DNA from: Methylosinus sp. H3A
GTDB lineage: Bacteria > Pseudomonadota > Alphaproteobacteria > Rhizobiales > Beijerinckiaceae
Direction: 5' to 3'
Length of the DNA: 64,000 nt
NCBI RefSeq assembly: GCF_015709455.1
Contig: NZ_JADNQW010000005.1
Location: 4,112,001-4,176,000, forward strand
The notes beneath the pieces were generated by a model. That model had not been told where the DNA came from, ran no database searches, and worked only from the letters and a program-made list of their open reading frames with translations. A program made the position numbers and the translations under genes. This document shows, piece after piece, positions 9,698-19,816 of this stretch; position 1 is the stretch's first letter; each line of letters opens with the position of its first letter.

Positions 9698-10587
9698 CTT
9701 ACGAGCTCGCCAAACGAATATCCGGCATGCGCCGCCATTTCGGGAACCAGCGAGGTCTCGGTCATGCCCGGCTGCGTGTTGACCTCCAATACGACGAGCT
9801 CGCCCGTGCCTCCGGGGCGATCGTCGTATCGAAAGTCCGCGCGGCTGACGCCGCGACAGCCGAGAGCCCGATGAGCCTCGAGGGCCAACTGTTGGACCTC
9901 TTGGTAAATATTTTGTTTAAGATTCGCCGGAAGCACGTGTTTCGACCCGCCTTTCGCGTATTTGGCGTCGAAACCGTAGAAGTCCTCCGACACGGGGAGT
10001 ATCTCGATGACGTCGAGCGGGCGGTCGCCCATCACCGCGCAGGTGAGCTCGCGGCCGTCGACGAAATTTTCCGCGAGCATGAAATCGCCATGCCGCCAAT
10101 CGGCGGCCGCGAGCTCCTGCGGCGGATGCGAGCGCCCCTCCTTGACGATGAACACGCCGAAGGACGACCCCTCCGAGACGGGCTTCAGCACATAGGGCGG
10201 CTCCAGCGCATGGGCCTTGGCGGCCTCGAGGCGATGCAGCACCCTGCCCCTGGGCACCGGCACTCCCGCCGCCGCCATGACGCTCTTGGCGATGTCTTTC
10301 TTCATCGCCAGCGAGGAGGCGAGCACGCCGGAATGCGTGTAGGGGATGCGGAGAATCTCCAGCACGCCCTGAATGGCGCCGTCTTCTCCGAAGCGGCCGT
10401 GCAGCGCGTTGAAGGCGACATCGGGCGAAAGCTTGGCCAGAACCTCAGCGACGTCGCGGCCGACGTCGACGCGGGAAACGCGAAAGCCGACGCTCTCCAG
10501 CGCCTTGGCGCTCGCCTCGCCCGACCGCAGCGAGACCTCGCGCTCGCAGGAGAATCCGCCCATGAGAACGGCGACGTGAACAGTCAT
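9664..10587 (-). CDS. ddl: D-alanine--D-alanine ligase
   Basis: Ddl is an ATP-grasp enzyme that joins two D-alanines for the peptidoglycan stem peptide. Motifs seen are MGGFSCEREVSLRSG at the N-terminus, ALHGRFGEDGAIQG, the ATP-binding VLKPVSEGSSFGVF, and the metal and substrate loop VVLEVNTQPGMTETSLVPE. Length is 307 residues, normal for DdlB. It is separated from the upstream AbrB-like gene by 140 bp of palindromic GC-rich sequence, so it is less tightly coupled than most genes in the cluster. Confidence 0.97.
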   Translation of the reverse strand: MTVHVAVLMGGFSCEREVSLRSGEASAKALESVGFRVSRVDVGRDVAEVLAKLSPDVAFNALHGRFGEDGAIQGVLEILRIPYTHSGVLASSLAMKKDIAKSVMAAAGVPVPRGRVLHRLEAAKAHALEPPYVLKPVSEGSSFGVFIVKEGRSHPPQELAAADWRHGDFMLAENFVDGRELTCAVMGDRPLDVIEILPVSEDFYGFDAKYAKGGSKHVLPANLKQNIYQEVQQLALEAHRALGCRGVSRADFRYDDRPGGTGELVVLEVNTQPGMTETSLVPEMAAHAGYSFGELVRWMVEDASCDR

Positions 10588-10639
10588 GACGCACCTTCGA
10601 GTTGTGCGAGGGCTTTCACCCTCGGTGGATTACAAATAG

Positions 10640-10716
10640 GCCGCACGCGCCCACCTCCCCCTCGAGGGGAGGTCCAGCGCCCGACCCTCTCCCTGCCCTT
10701 TAGGGGAGGGTGTTTA
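10640..10716. repeat. Short palindromic repeats between abrB-like gene and ddl
   Basis: Two adjacent hairpin-forming blocks fill this gap: ACCTCCCC followed by GGGGAGGT around CTCGA, and ACCCTCTCC followed by GGGGAGGGT with a short T-rich loop. They resemble the arms of the ~120-bp repeat family seen at 40.9, 59.2 and 62.1 kb. A role in attenuation or mRNA stability between abrB-like and ddl is possible but not shown. Confidence 0.6.
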
Positions 10717-10727
10717 CGCCTATTGCC

Positions 10728-10958
10728 TCAGAGGTCGGAATAAGCCTCGTCGTCCTGCTCGCTCGTCCACTCCGTGAAGGTCGCGAAACTTGCATCCGGC
10801 CGCAGCGCCACGCGCGCGATCGAAACGCCAGCGGCGTCGATCACGAAACGCAGAGAGTCTCCCGCCCGCAAGCCGAGATGTTCACGGACGGCGCGAGGAA
10901 GAGTGACACGACTATCTACGCCGAGCCTCGAATAGGCCGACCGCTTCGGCTCTCGCAT
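10728..10958 (-). CDS. AbrB/MazE-type DNA-binding protein
   Basis: A 76-residue protein with a SpoVT/AbrB swapped-hairpin domain: SRVTLPRAVREHLGLRAGDSLRF at about residues 16-40. The acidic tail FTEWTSEQDDEAYSDL is typical of PrlF/AbrB-type antitoxins or regulators. The ATG at 10958 has a very strong GGGAGG site. The gene begins 13 bp after the GT-C-like gene stop, so the two are probably co-transcribed. No toxin-sized gene (PIN, MazF or YhaV type) lies beside it. It may be an orphan antitoxin or a local transcription regulator; the sequence does not separate these. Confidence 0.82.
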   Translation of the reverse strand: MREPKRSAYSRLGVDSRVTLPRAVREHLGLRAGDSLRFVIDAAGVSIARVALRPDASFATFTEWTSEQDDEAYSDL

Positions 10959-10971
10959 GTCCGCCTCCCTC

Positions 10972-12501
10972 TCACTCCGCCCGCCGCCAGATTTCGATAT
11001 CCCCCGCCTGTTTCGCGAGCCTGTAGGCGTCCAGCGCCCCGGCCATCTCCGGCCGCCGCAGCACCCATTCCCGCGTCGCCCGATCCTCGACGACGACAAT
11101 GTCCGGCCGCCCCTCGCGAATATCCGCCGCGAGCCCGGCGAGATCGGCGCTGCGCCGCGCCTCCAGCCGCTCGCGCTCCCGCGGGTCGGCGGAGGTCAGC
11201 AGCCGCCCGACCGCGGCCGTCGTCCACAGCGCATTCTGCCGTCCGACCCATTCGCCGTCGAGCTGCCGAACCAGAGGATGGCCGTAGTCGAGCTGGCTCG
11301 CGATCGTCGCCACGCGCGGATGCGGCGGCGCGACGAAAGCGACCGCGTCCAGCAGGCCGGGGTGCTCCTCGTGGTCGGTCAGCTGCTCGACGACGCCGAA
11401 ATAGGCGGGCGCGGCGAGCAGGCCGGGCAGGAACAGGAATTTCATCAGCGCCAGCTTCGTCCCCGTCGGCGGGGCGACGCGCGCCATGCGGTCGCGCAGC
11501 GCCAGAAAGGTCCAGGCGAACAGCAGCAGCGCGAGCGCCGGAAAAGCATGGTTCATCCAGCCCTTCCCCTGCAGGAGAAAGGCGGCGAAAAAGCCGAGCG
11601 AGGAAAACAGCGCGACGAGAGTCGCGCGGCCGAGCGGGACGCCGCGCGCCGCGACGAGAAAACCCGCCAGCAGCGCGACATAGACCAGCGCCAGCGTATG
11701 GGCGAGAAAATGGCCGAGATCATCGCGCGCCCGCGCATAGACCTCGAGCGCCAGCGGCAGAGCCTGCGTCGGATAGGCGGGAAAGGCGATGAGCGTCGCG
11801 CCCGTGAGGCCGACGGCCGCCAGCGCCGCCGAGACGAGCTCCTCGCGCCACAGAATGCGCAAGGAGCGCTCGCGCCAGGCGATCGCCAGCGCCGGCAGCG
11901 CGATGGCGAGAACGAAATGCGGCTTCAACGCCACGGCGACGCCGCCGCCGAGTCCCGCGAGGATGCGCGCCCATCGCGGCGGCGGCGCGCGCTGGTCCTC
12001 CACCGCCAGCGCCGCGAGCAGCGGCAGCACGGCGAGCAGCGCGATATGCTCGCGCTCGGCGAAGACGATCTCCGGCGCGACCAGCAGCAGAAAGATCGCC
12101 GCATCGAGCAGCAGCATCCAAGTCCGCCGGCTGCGCGCCGCGCCACGCCGCAGCAGATAGAAGGAAAAGCCGATCGAGCCCGCCGCAAAGGCGAAGACCA
12201 GCGCGGCGAGAACCGCCTCCGGCGGGAGATGCGACGCACGGGCGAGCAGCACGGCGGGCATGAGCGAGAGAAAGGCCGCCGGCGGATTGGGATCGCTCAC
12301 CTCGACATAGGCCGCGCGACCGTCCAGCACTTTCTCCGCGAAGGTCAGGAACCAGGAGACGTCGCAGTCGATATGACCGACGATTTGCTGCACGATCGCG
12401 ACGAGGACGAGCGCCGCGCAGAGCCACGAACTCGACAGCGCGCGCAAGAGCGGCTCCGGCTCCTCGCATGCGACGACGGCGCTGCGCTCGATCACGCTCA
12501 T
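10972..12501 (-). CDS. Polytopic membrane protein, GT-C glycosyltransferase-like
   Basis: A 509-residue integral membrane protein with about ten hydrophobic segments and a hydrophilic C-terminal region of roughly 110 residues. After the first segment (about 24-41) comes HIDCDVSW at 43-50 and then [10 protein letters not shown], which recalls the acidic first periplasmic loop of GT-C, polyprenyl-phosphate-sugar dependent transferases. The start is the ATG at 12501, overlapping the murB stop as ATGA, so it is translationally coupled to murB. It is not a standard dcw gene. A role in transferring sugars to a periplasmic acceptor from a lipid carrier is an inference from topology and the acidic loop. 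I do not recognise a named family with certainty. Confidence 0.7.
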   Translation of the reverse strand: MSVIERSAVVACEEPEPLLRALSSSWLCAALVLVAIVQQIVGHIDCDVSWFLTFAEKVLDGRAAYVEVSDPNPPAAFLSLMPAVLLARASHLPPEAVLAALVFAFAAGSIGFSFYLLRRGAARSRRTWMLLLDAAIFLLLVAPEIVFAEREHIALLAVLPLLAALAVEDQRAPPPRWARILAGLGGGVAVALKPHFVLAIALPALAIAWRERSLRILWREELVSAALAAVGLTGATLIAFPAYPTQALPLALEVYARARDDLGHFLAHTLALVYVALLAGFLVAARGVPLGRATLVALFSSLGFFAAFLLQGKGWMNHAFPALALLLFAWTFLALRDRMARVAPPTGTKLALMKFLFLPGLLAAPAYFGVVEQLTDHEEHPGLLDAVAFVAPPHPRVATIASQLDYGHPLVRQLDGEWVGRQNALWTTAAVGRLLTSADPRERERLEARRSADLAGLAADIREGRPDIVVVEDRATREWVLRRPEMAGALDAYRLAKQAGDIEIWRRAE

Positions 12502-13418
12502 GGAACACCGATCCGCTTGATCTCCCAGCGCAGGAGAATGCCGCTTTTCGCTTCGACGCGCCGCCGCACCTCTTCGCCCAGCGCCTCGACATCGGCCGCC
12601 GTCGCATGGCCGCGATTGACGAGGAAGTTGCAATGCATCTCGCTCACTTGCGCGTCGCCGATCGTCAGCCCGCGGCAGCCGGCCGCGTCGATCAACTCCC
12701 AAGCCTTATGGCCCGGCGGATTGGCGAAAGTGGAGCCGCCGGTCTTCTCGCGGATCGGCTGCGAGGCTTCGCGCGCCGCGGTGATGCGCTCCATCTCGGC
12801 GAGGATCGTCGCCGGATCGCCCTTGCGGCCCTGATACAGCGCCTGCGTGAAAATCACATCTTCCGGCGCCTCGCTGTGGCGATAAGAGAAGCCGAGATCG
12901 GCGTTCGAGAAGACGCGCGCCGTTCCCGAGCGATCGACGCCGCGCGCCTCGATCAGCGCGTCCTTGGTCTCGCCGCCATGGGCGCCGGCGTTCATGCGCA
13001 GCGCGCCGCCCACGCCGCCCGGAATGCCGCGATAGAAGGCGAGCCCGTCTATGCCGGCGTCGGCGGCCGCGCGCGCGAGCTTCACATCGGGTACGGCCGC
13101 TCCGACGCGAATGCGCTCGCCCGGCTCCACGGTGATCGCGCCGAAGCCCTTGGCGGTAAGCCGCACCACGACGCCCGGCGCGCCGCCGTCGCGCACGATG
13201 AGATTGGAGCCGAGCCCGATGACCATGACCGGAATCTCGCTCGGCAGACGCGCGAGGAAATAGGCGAGATCCGCTTCGTCCGCCGGCGAAAAAAGAATTT
13301 GCGCCGGCCCGCCAACGCGAAACCAGGTGAAGGGCGCGAGCGGCTCATTGGCCGAGAGACGCCCTCGAAGATCGGGCGCGAGGGCGGCGAGTTGCGCGGT
13401 GAGATCGGGGAAGGTCAT
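12498..13418 (-). CDS. murB: UDP-N-acetylenolpyruvoylglucosamine reductase MurB
   Basis: MurB is the flavoenzyme that reduces UDP-GlcNAc-enolpyruvate to UDP-MurNAc with NADPH. Seen are [16 protein letters not shown], the FAD loop [35 protein letters not shown], the catalytic serine segment [10 protein letters not shown], and [10 protein letters not shown] near the C-terminus. The ATG at 13418 is preferred because AAGGGA lies before it; an in-frame GTG 21 bp upstream has no such site. The product has 306 residues. A 187-bp gap with palindromic repeats separates it from murC, the largest break in the upper part of the cluster. Confidence 0.97.
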   Translation of the reverse strand: MTFPDLTAQLAALAPDLRGRLSANEPLAPFTWFRVGGPAQILFSPADEADLAYFLARLPSEIPVMVIGLGSNLIVRDGGAPGVVVRLTAKGFGAITVEPGERIRVGAAVPDVKLARAAADAGIDGLAFYRGIPGGVGGALRMNAGAHGGETKDALIEARGVDRSGTARVFSNADLGFSYRHSEAPEDVIFTQALYQGRKGDPATILAEMERITAAREASQPIREKTGGSTFANPPGHKAWELIDAAGCRGLTIGDAQVSEMHCNFLVNRGHATAADVEALGEEVRRRVEAKSGILLRWEIKRIGVP

Positions 13419-13451
13419 CGTCTTTCCCTTCCTTCCCACACTCTACGGGCG

Positions 13452-13580
13452 CGATTCCTTCTCCCCTCGCGGGAGAAGGTGGCCCCGCGAAGCGGGGTCG
13501 GATGAGAGCAAGGCCGCGGCCCCTCGTCCGCCCCTCGCTGACGCGAGGGCCCCCTTCTCCCACCAGTGGGAGAAGGGGCG
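13452..13580. repeat. Palindromic repeat block between murC and murB
   Basis: Nested hairpins: CCTTCTCCC and GGGAGAAGG pairs occur at both ends, with GGCCCCGC/GCGGGGTC and CCCCTCGC/GCGAGGGC hairpins between. It looks like a Rhizobiales-type composite intergenic palindrome. It lies within a same-strand gene cluster, so it would be transcribed and could shape the message between murC and murB. Confidence 0.75.
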
Positions 13581-13605
13581 CGCATTGTGAGAGATCGCGC
13601 GAGCG

Positions 13606-15012
13606 TCATGGCGCCAGCTCCGCCAATTGCCCCGGCAGCGCATAGGCCCATTTGGTGATGTCGCCGGCGCCCAGAAACACCACATAATCGCCCGGCGCCG
13701 CGATCTTACGCACGAGCTCCGGCAGCTCGCGCGGCGAGGCGAAGGACAGCGCCCGCCCATGTCCCTGCGCCGCCGCGGCGCGCGCCAGCGCCGGCCCGTC
13801 GACTCCTTCGATCTTCGTCTCGCCCGCAGGATAGACATCGGCGATCAGCGCGACATCGGCGTCGCCGAAACAGGCCGCGAATTGATCGAACAAGGATTGC
13901 AGCCGCGTGTAGCGATGCGGCTGCATGATTGCGATGACCTTGCCCTTGGTCGACGCGCGCGCGGCCCGCAGCACGGCGGCGATCTCCACCGGATGATGGC
14001 CGTAATCGTCGAAGATCGAGACGCCGCTCCACTCGCCGGTCTTGGTGAAGCGCCGTTTCACGCCGGCGAAGCTCGCGAGCCCTTCGCGAATCTTCTCGAC
14101 TGAAGCGCCGAGCCGATGCGCCACCGCAATGGCCGCCGTGGCGTTGAGCGCATTATGGCGCCCTGCCGCCGGCAAGGTAAGATCGTCGAGCCGCGTCTCC
14201 GCGCCGGTATCACGATCGCGCAGCGACACGGAGAAGCGCCCGACGCCGCCGGAAAGATCGAGATCGAGAAGCCGCGCCTCGGCCTCCTCGCTCTCGCCAT
14301 AGGGAATGACGCGCCGATCCTCGATTTGCGAGATGATCTCGCGCGCGGTCGGATGATCGACGCAAACGGCCGCGAAACCATAGAAAGGCAGATTGTCGAT
14401 GAAGGCGCGAAAGCCGTGCTTCACGCCGTCGAAATCCCCGAAATGATCGAGATGCTCGGGATCGACATTGGTGACGATGGCGACTTCCGCCGGCAATTTT
14501 AGAAAAGTGCCGTCGCTCTCGTCGGCCTCGACCACCATCCATTCGCCGGCGCCCGGCCGCGCATTGGTTCCATAGGCGTTGATGATTCCGCCATTGACCA
14601 CCGTCGGATCGAAGCCGCCGGCGTCGAGCAGCGTCGCGACGAGCGAGGTCGTCGTCGTCTTGCCATGCGTGCCGGCCACAGCGACGCAGCGCTTGTCGCG
14701 CATCAGCTCGGCGAGCATTTCCGCGCGCTTCACCACGGGCAAACGCCGCGCGCGCGCCTCCATCAGCTCGGGATTGTCGTGCTTGATCGCGCTCGACACG
14801 ACGACGACTGCGGCCTCGCCGAGCCATTTCGCGTCATGGCCGACATGAACGCGCGCGCCCTTCTCTGCGAGCCGCTGCAGATTGGCGCCGTCGGCGGCGT
14901 CGGTGCCCTGAACGTCGTAGCCCTGCGCCAGAAGAATCTCGGCGACGCCGGACATGCCGATCCCGCCTATGCCGACGAAATGAATGGGGCCGAGACGGCG
15001 CGGCATTCTCAT
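13606..15012 (-). CDS. murC: UDP-N-acetylmuramate--L-alanine ligase MurC
   Basis: MurC adds L-alanine to UDP-MurNAc in the cytoplasm. The N-terminal [15 protein letters not shown]-binding loop, the ATP loop [13 protein letters not shown], the segment [15 protein letters not shown], and [10 protein letters not shown] are all present. The ATG at 15012 overlaps the murG stop (ATGA) and gives 468 residues, normal for the family. Confidence 0.98.
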   Translation of the reverse strand: MRMPRRLGPIHFVGIGGIGMSGVAEILLAQGYDVQGTDAADGANLQRLAEKGARVHVGHDAKWLGEAAVVVVSSAIKHDNPELMEARARRLPVVKRAEMLAELMRDKRCVAVAGTHGKTTTTSLVATLLDAGGFDPTVVNGGIINAYGTNARPGAGEWMVVEADESDGTFLKLPAEVAIVTNVDPEHLDHFGDFDGVKHGFRAFIDNLPFYGFAAVCVDHPTAREIISQIEDRRVIPYGESEEAEARLLDLDLSGGVGRFSVSLRDRDTGAETRLDDLTLPAAGRHNALNATAAIAVAHRLGASVEKIREGLASFAGVKRRFTKTGEWSGVSIFDDYGHHPVEIAAVLRAARASTKGKVIAIMQPHRYTRLQSLFDQFAACFGDADVALIADVYPAGETKIEGVDGPALARAAAAQGHGRALSFASPRELPELVRKIAAPGDYVVFLGAGDITKWAYALPGQLAELAP

Positions 15013-16136
15013 GAAGGGCTCCGTTGCGCCGCCTCGGCGCGTTCTTTCTTTTCCGCGACGGCGAGCACGAGATCGGCGAGCCGCTCGGCGGCGTCCGCGA
15101 CGCCGACGCTCTTGGCCGCCTGCGCGCGTCGCTGCAATTCTTGCGGGTTTGCGGCGAATTCGGCGATGCGCGCGGCGAGCCATTGCGGCGTGAAATCCGT
15201 TTGGCGCACGACTTCCGCCGCGCCGGATTTCGCCAGCACGTCGGCGTTGGCCGCCTGATCCTGGTCCAGCGCATGCGGCAGCGGCACGAGAATGCTCGGC
15301 CGCCCGATCGCCGCCAGCTCGGTGACGGTGGAAGCGCCGGCGCGCGCGACGACGAGATGCGCGCCCGCGATGCGCTCGGGAAGATCGGCGAAGAATGGCG
15401 CGATCTGCGCGACGATTCCGGCGCGTGCGTAGGCCATGGCGACGCGCGCGAGATCTTCCTCCCGCGCTTGCTGCGTCAGCTCGATGCGCTCGCGCAATTC
15501 CTTCGGCAGAGATTCGAGCGCCGACGGGACGATATCCGCCATCACCCGCGCGCCCTGCGAGCCGCCGGTCACGAGCAGACGCAGCTTGCCGTCCTCGAAA
15601 CCGGGATAGGGCTGCGCGGCGGCGGCGAGCGCGGCCGGGCGCAACGGATTGCCGGTGACGACGATCTTATCGGCGAGCGCGCCCGTGACCCCGGCGAGCG
15701 GAAAGCCCGAAGCGACCATGTCGACGCGGCCGGCGAGAAAGGAATTGGCGCGGCCCATCACCGCATTGGCTTCGTGCAGCACTGTGGGAATGCGCAAGAG
15801 CGAGGCGGCGAAGAGCGGCGGCACGCTCGGATAGCCGCCGAAGCCGACGACGACGAGCGGCCGAATGCGCAGCAGAAGAAGCAGCGCCTGCAAGGCGCCG
15901 ACGCCGAGCGTCGCGATCGCTTTCGCCTTGTCGATGACGGAGCCGCCGCGCGGCGTCGCGGAAGCGATCGTGTGCATCGCGCGCGCGGGGAATTCGCCGC
16001 CATACCGCAATGCGCGTTCGTCGGTGACGAGCTCCACCTCGAGCCCACGCGCGCGCAGCGCATGCGCCAGCGCCTGCGCGGGAAAGAGATGGCCGCCGGT
16101 GCCGCCGGCGGCGAGCAGAACGGGACGCTGGCTCAT
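15009..16136 (-). CDS. murG: MurG, lipid II-forming GlcNAc transferase
   Basis: MurG transfers GlcNAc to lipid I to form lipid II at the cytoplasmic face. The glycine-rich [12 protein letters not shown] loop, [29 protein letters not shown] and the C-terminal [26 protein letters not shown] donor site are all visible. Length is 375 residues. ATGA overlaps occur at both ends, with ftsW before and murC after. Confidence 0.98.
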   Translation of the reverse strand: MSQRPVLLAAGGTGGHLFPAQALAHALRARGLEVELVTDERALRYGGEFPARAMHTIASATPRGGSVIDKAKAIATLGVGALQALLLLLRIRPLVVVGFGGYPSVPPLFAASLLRIPTVLHEANAVMGRANSFLAGRVDMVASGFPLAGVTGALADKIVVTGNPLRPAALAAAAQPYPGFEDGKLRLLVTGGSQGARVMADIVPSALESLPKELRERIELTQQAREEDLARVAMAYARAGIVAQIAPFFADLPERIAGAHLVVARAGASTVTELAAIGRPSILVPLPHALDQDQAANADVLAKSGAAEVVRQTDFTPQWLAARIAEFAANPQELQRRAQAAKSVGVADAAERLADLVLAVAEKKERAEAAQRSPS

Positions 16137-17296
16137 GCCGGCGCCCCCATATGCGCCGGACCCGCATGCGCCGTTTCGACGACGGGTTCTATATGCGGGC
16201 GTCGTCGCGTGACGGCGAGCAGAAAGCCGAAGCCGAGCGCCAGCGAGATGAGCGAGGAGCCGCCATAGGAGATGAAGGGAAGCGTCATGCCCTTCGACGG
16301 CATGAGCTGAAGATTGACCGCCATATTGATGGCCGCCTGCAGACCGAACAGCATGACCAGTCCCGCCGTCGCGAAGCCGCAGAAAGCGTCGTCATTGCGC
16401 GAGGCCGAATAGAGCCCGCGCAGCACGATCAAGCCATAGATCGCGGCGACCGCCATGCAGACGAAGAGGCCGAACTCCTCGCCGATGACGGCGAAGATCG
16501 TATCCGTATGCGCGTCCGGCAGAATGCGCTTCAGCGTGCCCTCGCCCGGCCCTTTTCCGAACCAGGAGCCGCTGATGAAACTGTAGAGCGCGGTGTCGGC
16601 CTGGAATGTGTCGGCGACGCCCTGCCCCACGGCTTGCGGATCGAGAAAGCGCGTCACGCGCGCATGCACATGCGGCAGGAGTTTGTAAGCCGCGACCGCT
16701 CCGACGGCGCCCGCGCCGCCGACGCCGAAGATCCAGAACCAGTGAATGCCCGCCATGAACAAGAGCCCCGCCCAGACGAGCGAGATCAGCATCGTCTGGC
16801 CGATGTCCGGCTGCAGCACCAGTGGCGCGACCGTGGCCGGCAGCAGCGCGATGGCGAGAAGATTGCCCGGCACATCCTTGCGCTTGGCGCCTTCCGAGAA
16901 AGCCCAGGCGGCCATGATCACAAAGCCCGGCTTCAAAAATTCGGACGGCTGAATGCCGAAAATCCAGCGTTTGGCGCCCTTCACCTCCTGGCCGAAGAAG
17001 AGCGTGCCGACGACGAGCGCCAGCGAGATGATCCAAAGCAAAATCGCCGCGCGCCGCACATGGCGCGGCGAGAGGAAAGAAACGCCGATCATCACGATGA
17101 GCGCCGGCCCGAGATACATCACCTGCCGATGCACGAAATAGAAAGTGGAAAGATGTAGGCGCTCGGCGACGGGCGGACTGCCGGCCATCGCGAACACGAG
17201 CCCGCAGACGATCAAGAGAGCGACGCCGGCGATGAGCCAGCGATCGATCGTCCAGGCCCAATCGGAAAAAGTGGAACGCTCCGCGCGCGAGATCAT
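16133..17296 (-). CDS. ftsW: Septal peptidoglycan polymerase FtsW
   Basis: FtsW is a SEDS-family glycosyltransferase that polymerises lipid II at the septum together with FtsI. The protein has ten or so hydrophobic segments and the family end motif KGMTLPFISYGGSS. FLKPGF and the periplasmic loop with GEGTLKRILPDAHTDTIF are also present, the aspartate of the DAHTD stretch matching the SEDS active-site region. The ATG at 17296 overlaps the murD stop and gives 387 residues. Confidence 0.97.
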   Translation of the reverse strand: MISRAERSTFSDWAWTIDRWLIAGVALLIVCGLVFAMAGSPPVAERLHLSTFYFVHRQVMYLGPALIVMIGVSFLSPRHVRRAAILLWIISLALVVGTLFFGQEVKGAKRWIFGIQPSEFLKPGFVIMAAWAFSEGAKRKDVPGNLLAIALLPATVAPLVLQPDIGQTMLISLVWAGLLFMAGIHWFWIFGVGGAGAVGAVAAYKLLPHVHARVTRFLDPQAVGQGVADTFQADTALYSFISGSWFGKGPGEGTLKRILPDAHTDTIFAVIGEEFGLFVCMAVAAIYGLIVLRGLYSASRNDDAFCGFATAGLVMLFGLQAAINMAVNLQLMPSKGMTLPFISYGGSSLISLALGFGFLLAVTRRRPHIEPVVETAHAGPAHMGAPA

Positions 17297-18717
17297 GGGG
17301 TTTCTCCGGCAATGGGCGCATGTGCATGAAGTTCGCGCGCGAGGAGGCGAAAGGCGTCGCCACGCGCTTCGAAATTGGCGAATTGATCGTATGAGGCGCA
17401 GGCCGGCGACAGCAGCACGACCGGCTCGCGCGCATCGCTCAGCGCGGCGTCCTCGGCGGCGCGCGCGATGGCGACGTCGAGCGTTCCGCATTGCTCATAG
17501 GCGACGGCGCCCTCCAGCGTGCGGGCGAAATCCTGCGCCGCCGCGCCGATGAGATAGGCCTTGGCGATGCGTGAGAACAGCGGGCGCAGAGGTTCTATGC
17601 CGCCCTCCTTGGCCTTGCCGCCGGCGATCCAGAAAATCTCGTCATAGGAGAGCAGCGCCTTCTCCGCCGCGTCGGCGTTGGTCGCTTTGGAGTCGTTGAC
17701 GAAAACGACGCGACCGCGCCGACCCACCTCCTCCATGCGATGCGGCAGCCCCGGATAGGTGACGAGTCCCGCGGCGATCTCTTCGCCCGAGAGTCCGCAA
17801 TGCCAGGCCGCGGCGGCGGCGAAAGCTGCGTTTTGCGCATTATGCGCGCCGCGCAAGGTGCGCGCGCCCGTGAGATCGCCGAGCGTCTCGGTCTCCTCCG
17901 GCCCATGGCCGGCCTCGCGATAGAGAGCCTTGCGCGCCTCGATGAAAAAGCCCCAATCGAGCGCGCGCGCGGCGGAGACGGGATAGATGCGCTGTCCCTC
18001 GCGACGCGCCTCTATGAGCCGCGCGCCGATCGCATGGGAATAGACGTCGTCGACGCCGACGAGCGCGACATCGGCGCGCGCGACGAGACGCTCTTTCACC
18101 GCCGCGTAATTCTCCATCGTGCCGTGGCGATCGATATGGTCCGGCGTCAGATTGATGAGAATGCCGATCGAAGGCGTGAGCGAGGGAGTGAGATCGATCT
18201 GGAAGGAGGAGCATTCGATGACGTGAATGCGCCCCTCGGAGGGCGGCGCGAGATCGAGGATCGGCGTGCCGATATTGCCGCCGAGCTGCACATCCTTGCC
18301 GGCGCGGCGCAGAATATGGGCGATCAGCGCCGTCGTCGTCGATTTGCCATTGGTGCCGGTGATGGCGATGAAGGGAGCGCCCGGCGCATGGCGCGCGCGC
18401 TCGCGGCAGAAGAGCTCTATGTCGCCGATCACCTCCACGCCCGCTTCGCGCGCGCGCTCCACCGTCCAATGCGGCTGCGGATGGGTGAGCGGCACGCCGG
18501 GCGAGAGCAGGAGCGCGGAGAATTCGCGCCAATCCGCCGTCGAAAGATCGACGATGTCGATCCCCTGCTCGCGCGCCTTGGCGCGGCCCGCCTCGCCATC
18601 GTCCCAGGCGGCGACGATCGCGCCGCCCGCGATCAGCGCGCGCGCCGTCGAAAGGCCGGAGCCGCCGAGGCCGAAGAGCGCGACCTTGCGTTCCGAGAAT
18701 GTCGTCGCCGGCGTCAT
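17293..18717 (-). CDS. murD: UDP-N-acetylmuramoylalanine--D-glutamate ligase MurD
   Basis: MurD adds D-glutamate to UDP-MurNAc-L-Ala. The N-terminal ALFGLGGSGLSTARAL loop, ATP loop ITGTNGKSTTTAL, ECSSFQID, NLTPDHIDRHGTMENY and VNDSKATNADAAEKAL are all typical. The 474-residue length is normal. It begins 4 bp after the mraY stop. Confidence 0.98.
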   Translation of the reverse strand: MTPATTFSERKVALFGLGGSGLSTARALIAGGAIVAAWDDGEAGRAKAREQGIDIVDLSTADWREFSALLLSPGVPLTHPQPHWTVERAREAGVEVIGDIELFCRERARHAPGAPFIAITGTNGKSTTTALIAHILRRAGKDVQLGGNIGTPILDLAPPSEGRIHVIECSSFQIDLTPSLTPSIGILINLTPDHIDRHGTMENYAAVKERLVARADVALVGVDDVYSHAIGARLIEARREGQRIYPVSAARALDWGFFIEARKALYREAGHGPEETETLGDLTGARTLRGAHNAQNAAFAAAAAWHCGLSGEEIAAGLVTYPGLPHRMEEVGRRGRVVFVNDSKATNADAAEKALLSYDEIFWIAGGKAKEGGIEPLRPLFSRIAKAYLIGAAAQDFARTLEGAVAYEQCGTLDVAIARAAEDAALSDAREPVVLLSPACASYDQFANFEARGDAFRLLARELHAHAPIAGETP

Positions 18718-18721
18718 GCGC

Positions 18722-19804
18722 TCACCTCAGCTTCAGCGAGGAGAGCCCGAGAAGGGCGAGCACGAAGGCGATGATCCAGAAGCGGATGACGATCTGCGGC
18801 TCGGTCCAGCCCATCTGCTCGAAGTGGTGATGGATCGGCGCCATGCGAAACACGCGCTTGCCGGTGAGCTTGAAGCTCGCCACCTGCACGATGACGGAAG
18901 CGCCCTCGAGCACGAACAGGCCGCCGATGATGGCGAGCACGAACTCCTGCTTGATCGCGACCGAGATGGCGCCGAGCAGGCCGCCGAGCGCGAGCGAGCC
19001 GGTGTCGCCCATGAATATCTGCGCCGGCGGCGCGTTGAACCACAGAAAGCCGAGCCCGGAGCCGATGAGCGCCGCGCAGACGATGGTGAGCTCGCCCGTG
19101 CCGGCGACGTGATTGATTCCGAGATAATCGGAGAAGATCGAATTGCCGACGAGATAGGCGATGATGGCGAAGGCCCCCGCGGCGATCATCGAGGGCACGA
19201 TGGCGAGGCCGTCGAGACCGTCGGTGAGATTGACGCAATTGCCCGCCGCCACGATGACGAAGGCGCCGAAGGGAATGAACAGCCAGCCGAGCGAGACGGC
19301 GTAGCCCTTCAGCAGCGGCAACGCGACCTTCGACATATTCTCGCCGCCGACGGTGGTGAGCGCATAGCAGGCGAGTCCGGCGACGACGAACTCCAGCGCG
19401 AGGCGCGCGCGGCCGGAAAATCCCTTGTGCGATTGCTTCGTCACTTTCAGATAATCGTCATAGAAGCCGATCGCGCCGAAGGAGGCGGTGACGAGAATGA
19501 CGATCCACACATAGGAGTTCTTCAAATTCGCCCACAGCAGAGTGGCGACGAGAAGCCCCGAGAGGATCATGAGCCCGCCCATCGTCGGCGTGCCTTTTTT
19601 AGTGAGCAGATGCGAAGCCGGACCGTCCTCGCGAATGGGCTGGCCCTTGCCCTGCTTCAAGCGCAGCGCGTCGATGATCGAGGGGCCGAAGAAAAAGACG
19701 AAGAACAGCGCCGTCGCGGCCGCTCCGGCGGCGCGGAAGGTGATGTAGCGGAAGAGATTCAGCGGACCGAACAGATGCGAGTAGTCCGCGAGCAGCGTCA
19801 GCAT
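18722..19804 (-). CDS. mraY: Phospho-N-acetylmuramoyl-pentapeptide transferase MraY
   Basis: MraY moves phospho-MurNAc-pentapeptide to undecaprenyl phosphate, forming lipid I in the inner membrane. The 360-residue polytopic protein has [10 protein letters not shown], the catalytic [34 protein letters not shown] and [10 protein letters not shown]. All key aspartates and histidines of the family are present. It lies 12 bp after murF. Confidence 0.98.
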   Translation of the reverse strand: MLTLLADYSHLFGPLNLFRYITFRAAGAAATALFFVFFFGPSIIDALRLKQGKGQPIREDGPASHLLTKKGTPTMGGLMILSGLLVATLLWANLKNSYVWIVILVTASFGAIGFYDDYLKVTKQSHKGFSGRARLALEFVVAGLACYALTTVGGENMSKVALPLLKGYAVSLGWLFIPFGAFVIVAAGNCVNLTDGLDGLAIVPSMIAAGAFAIIAYLVGNSIFSDYLGINHVAGTGELTIVCAALIGSGLGFLWFNAPPAQIFMGDTGSLALGGLLGAISVAIKQEFVLAIIGGLFVLEGASVIVQVASFKLTGKRVFRMAPIHHHFEQMGWTEPQIVIRFWIIAFVLALLGLSSLKLR

Positions 19805-19816
19805 TCGTCTTTTCCT

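Noticed and set aside
10640..10727. Toxin partner for the AbrB-like gene
   Set aside because: The stretch is 88 bp of palindromic repeats with no frame long enough for a toxin.
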